This document shows positions 61,606 to 64,000 of a DNA stretch of 64,000 nt, piece after piece (the stretch's first letter is position 1; the number at the start of each line of letters is the position of its first letter). Source of the DNA: Sipunculus nudus (Eukaryota > Annelida > Sipuncula > Golfingiida > Sipunculidae). The position numbers and the translations under genes were made by a program. The stretch spans positions 856,001 to 920,000 of the forward strand of contig CM049320.1 in the NCBI GenBank assembly GCA_026874595.1, given 5' to 3'. A model generated the notes under the pieces. It worked only from the letters and a program-made list of their open reading frames with translations. It had not been told where the DNA came from and ran no database searches.

Positions 61606-64000
61606 CGTTATGCAAACCTATGGAATCACTCACACTTTACTTATTTATGTTATGCAAACCTATGGAATTAATCACACTTTACTTATTTACGTTTCACAAA
61701 CCTATGGAATCAATCACACTTTACTTATTTACGTTTCACAAACCTATGGAATCACTCACACTTTATTTATTTATGTTATGCAAACCTATGGAATCAATCA
61801 CACTTTACTTATTTACGTTTCACAAACCTATGGAATCACTCACACTTTATTTATTTATGTTATGCAAACCTATGGAATCAATCACACTTTACTTATTTAC
61901 GTAATGCAAACCTATGGAATCACTCACACTTTACTTATTTATGTTATGCAAACCTATGGAATCAATCACACTTTACTTATTTACGTTATGGAAACTTTTG
62001 GAATCAATCACACTTTACTTATTTACGTTATGCAAATCTATGGAATCACTCACACTTTACTTATTTACGTTATGCAAACTTATGGTATCAATCACACTTT
62101 ACTTATTTATGTTATGCAAACTGATGAAATCAATCACACTTTACTTATTTATATTATGCAAACCTATGGAATCAATCACACTTTACTTATTTATGTTATG
62201 CAAATCTATGGAATCACTCACACTTTACTTATTTACGTTATGCAAACCTATGGAATCACTCACACTTCACTTTTTTACGTTATGCAAACCTATGGAATCA
62301 CTCACACTTTACTTATTTATGTTATGCAAACTTATGGAATCAATCACACTTAACTTATTTATGTTATGCAAACCTATGGAATCAATCACACTTGACTTAT
62401 TTATGTTATGCAAATCTCTGGAATCACTCACACTTTACTTATTTACGTTATGCAAACCTATGGAATCACTCACACTTCACTTTTTTACGTTATGCAAACC
62501 TATGGAATCACTCACACTTTACTTATTTATGTTATGCAAACTTATGGAATCAATCACACTTAACTTATTTATGTTATGCAAACCTATGGAATCAATCACA
62601 CTTTACTTATTCACGTTATGCAAACTTATGTAATCAATCACACTTTACTTATTTATGTTATGCAAATCTCTGGAATCACTCACACTTTACTTATTTACGT
62701 TATGCAAACTTATGGAATCAATCACACTTTACTTATTTACGTTATGCAAACCTATGGAATCACTCACACTTTACTTATTTACGTTATGCAAACCTATGGA
62801 ATCAATCACACTTTACTTATTTACGTTATGCAAACTTATGGAATCAATCACACTTTACTTATTTACGTTATGCAAACTTATGGAATCAATCACACTTTAC
62901 TTATTTACGTTATGCAAACCTATGGAATCAATCACACTTTACTTATTTACGTTATGCAAACCTATGGAATCAATCACACTTTACTTATTTACGTTATGCA
63001 AACCTATGGAATCAATCACACTTTACTTATTTACGTTATGCAAACTTATGGAATCACTCACATTTTACTCATTTGTGTTATGCAAACCTATGGAATCAAT
63101 CACACTTTACTTTTTTACGTTATGCAAACCTATGGAATCAATCACACTTTACTTATTTACGTTATGCAAACCTATGGAATCACTCACACTTTACTCATTT
63201 GTGTTATGCAAACCTATGGAATCAATCACACTTTACTTATTTACGTTATGCAAACTTATGGAATCAATCACACTTTACTTATTTACGTTATGCAAACCTA
63301 TGGAATCACTCACACTTTACTTATGTACGTTATGCAAACCTATGGAATCAATCACACTTTACTTATTTACGTTATGCAAACTTATGGAATCAATCACACT
63401 TTACTTATTTACGTTATGCAAACTTATGGAATCAATCACACTTTACTCATTTGTGTTATGCAAACCTATGGAATCAATCACACTTTACTTATTTACGTTA
63501 TGCAAACCTATGGAATCAATCACACTTTACTTATTTACGTTATGCAAACTTATGGAATCAATCACACTTTACTTATTTACGTTATGCAAACCTATGGAAT
63601 CACTCACACTTTACTTATTTACGTTATGCAATCCTATGGAATCAATCACACTTTACTTATTTACGTTATGCAAACTTATGGAATCAATCACACTTTACTT
63701 ATTTACGTTATGCAAACCTATGGAATCAATCACACTTTACTTATTTACGTTATGCAAACTTATGGAATCAATCACACTTTACTTATTTACGTTATGCAAA
63801 CCTATGGAATCAATCACACTTTACTTATTTACGTTATGCAAACCTATGGAATCAATCACACTTTACTTATTTACGTTATGCAAACCTATGGAATCAATCA
63901 CACTTTACTTATTTACGTTATGCAAACTTATGGAATCACTCACATTTTACTCATTTGTGTTATTCAAACCTATGGAATCAATCACACTTTACTTTTTTAC
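61606..64000. repeat. 42-bp minisatellite B, ~57 copies, continues past the window
   Basis: Units contain TTATGCAAACCTATGGAATC and AATCACACTTTACTTATTTA. The sequence is unrelated to the 60285 array although the period is the same. The period of 14 codons keeps plus-strand frames open (14-residue repeats such as MQTYGINHTLLIYV), without gene context. Variants (CTCAC versus AATCAC, ATGCAAAT, TTTGTG) recur at intervals, indicating segmental duplication. The window ends inside the array. Confidence 0.95.

Noticed and set aside
61610-62633. Repeat-peptide frames (14-residue units) in the terminal array.
   Set aside because: Same reasoning as for the other 42-bp array; the frame ends at random point mutations and not at a gene-like terminus.

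Overview
The window is animal nuclear DNA, most likely from a mollusc and probably a bivalve. The only host gene that can be read is an intron-rich glyceraldehyde-3-phosphate dehydrogenase (GAPDH) gene. Everything else is satellite or minisatellite DNA and transposable elements: two APE-type LINEs, a Penelope-like element (PLE), tRNA-derived SINEs, and repeat families with internal tandem repeats like those common in bivalve genomes. There are no bacterial operons, CRISPR arrays or phage genes. The species call is inference; the eukaryotic call follows directly from spliced GAPDH exons with GT-AG borders.

Layout. 1-8185 is a 58-bp satellite with higher-order structure. A decayed minus-strand LINE (about 8186-14331) sits inside it, and satellite remnants resume at 14332-14536 and 14866-14925. 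A SINE lies at about 15136-15376. Three further tandem arrays follow: 63 bp at 16281-17358, 38 bp at 18369-19713, and a mixed 47-54 bp unit at 19950-21432. From about 21.8 to 31 kb is a nest of transposable elements, including a nearly intact PLE reading frame (23980-25695) with a hammerhead-ribozyme-like motif downstream.

GAPDH occupies the minus strand from 49193 (ATG) to 31990 (stop). It has seven coding exons that join in frame to 1011 nt (336 residues plus stop). A probable TATA box and non-coding first exon lie near 54.4-54.5 kb, giving a locus of about 22.5 kb. Its introns are swollen with repeats. The most striking is a roughly 26-copy, 85-bp minisatellite in the last intron (about 32934-35147): each unit carries a copy of the last 41 bp of coding exon 6 plus its 5' splice site.

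Upstream of GAPDH the DNA is AT-rich with TA microsatellites. A 5'-truncated, frameshifted plus-strand LINE follows (about 57150-60000) and ends in a CAAT-type tail. Two separate 42-bp arrays close the window (60285-60840 and 61606 to the end, still continuing).

The most notable signals are: (1) the exon-edge/splice-donor minisatellite in GAPDH; (2) the PLE with a perfect 57-bp fold-back at its 5' edge and a hammerhead-like fold 3' of its ORF; (3) a Helentron/pearl-like family with terminal hairpins and 280-bp internal repeats; (4) a second dispersed family with GCTCAGCTGA/TCAGCTGAGC ends that scatters perfect DR1 nuclear-receptor motifs. The long open frames over the arrays are best read as artefacts of repeat period and base composition, not genes.
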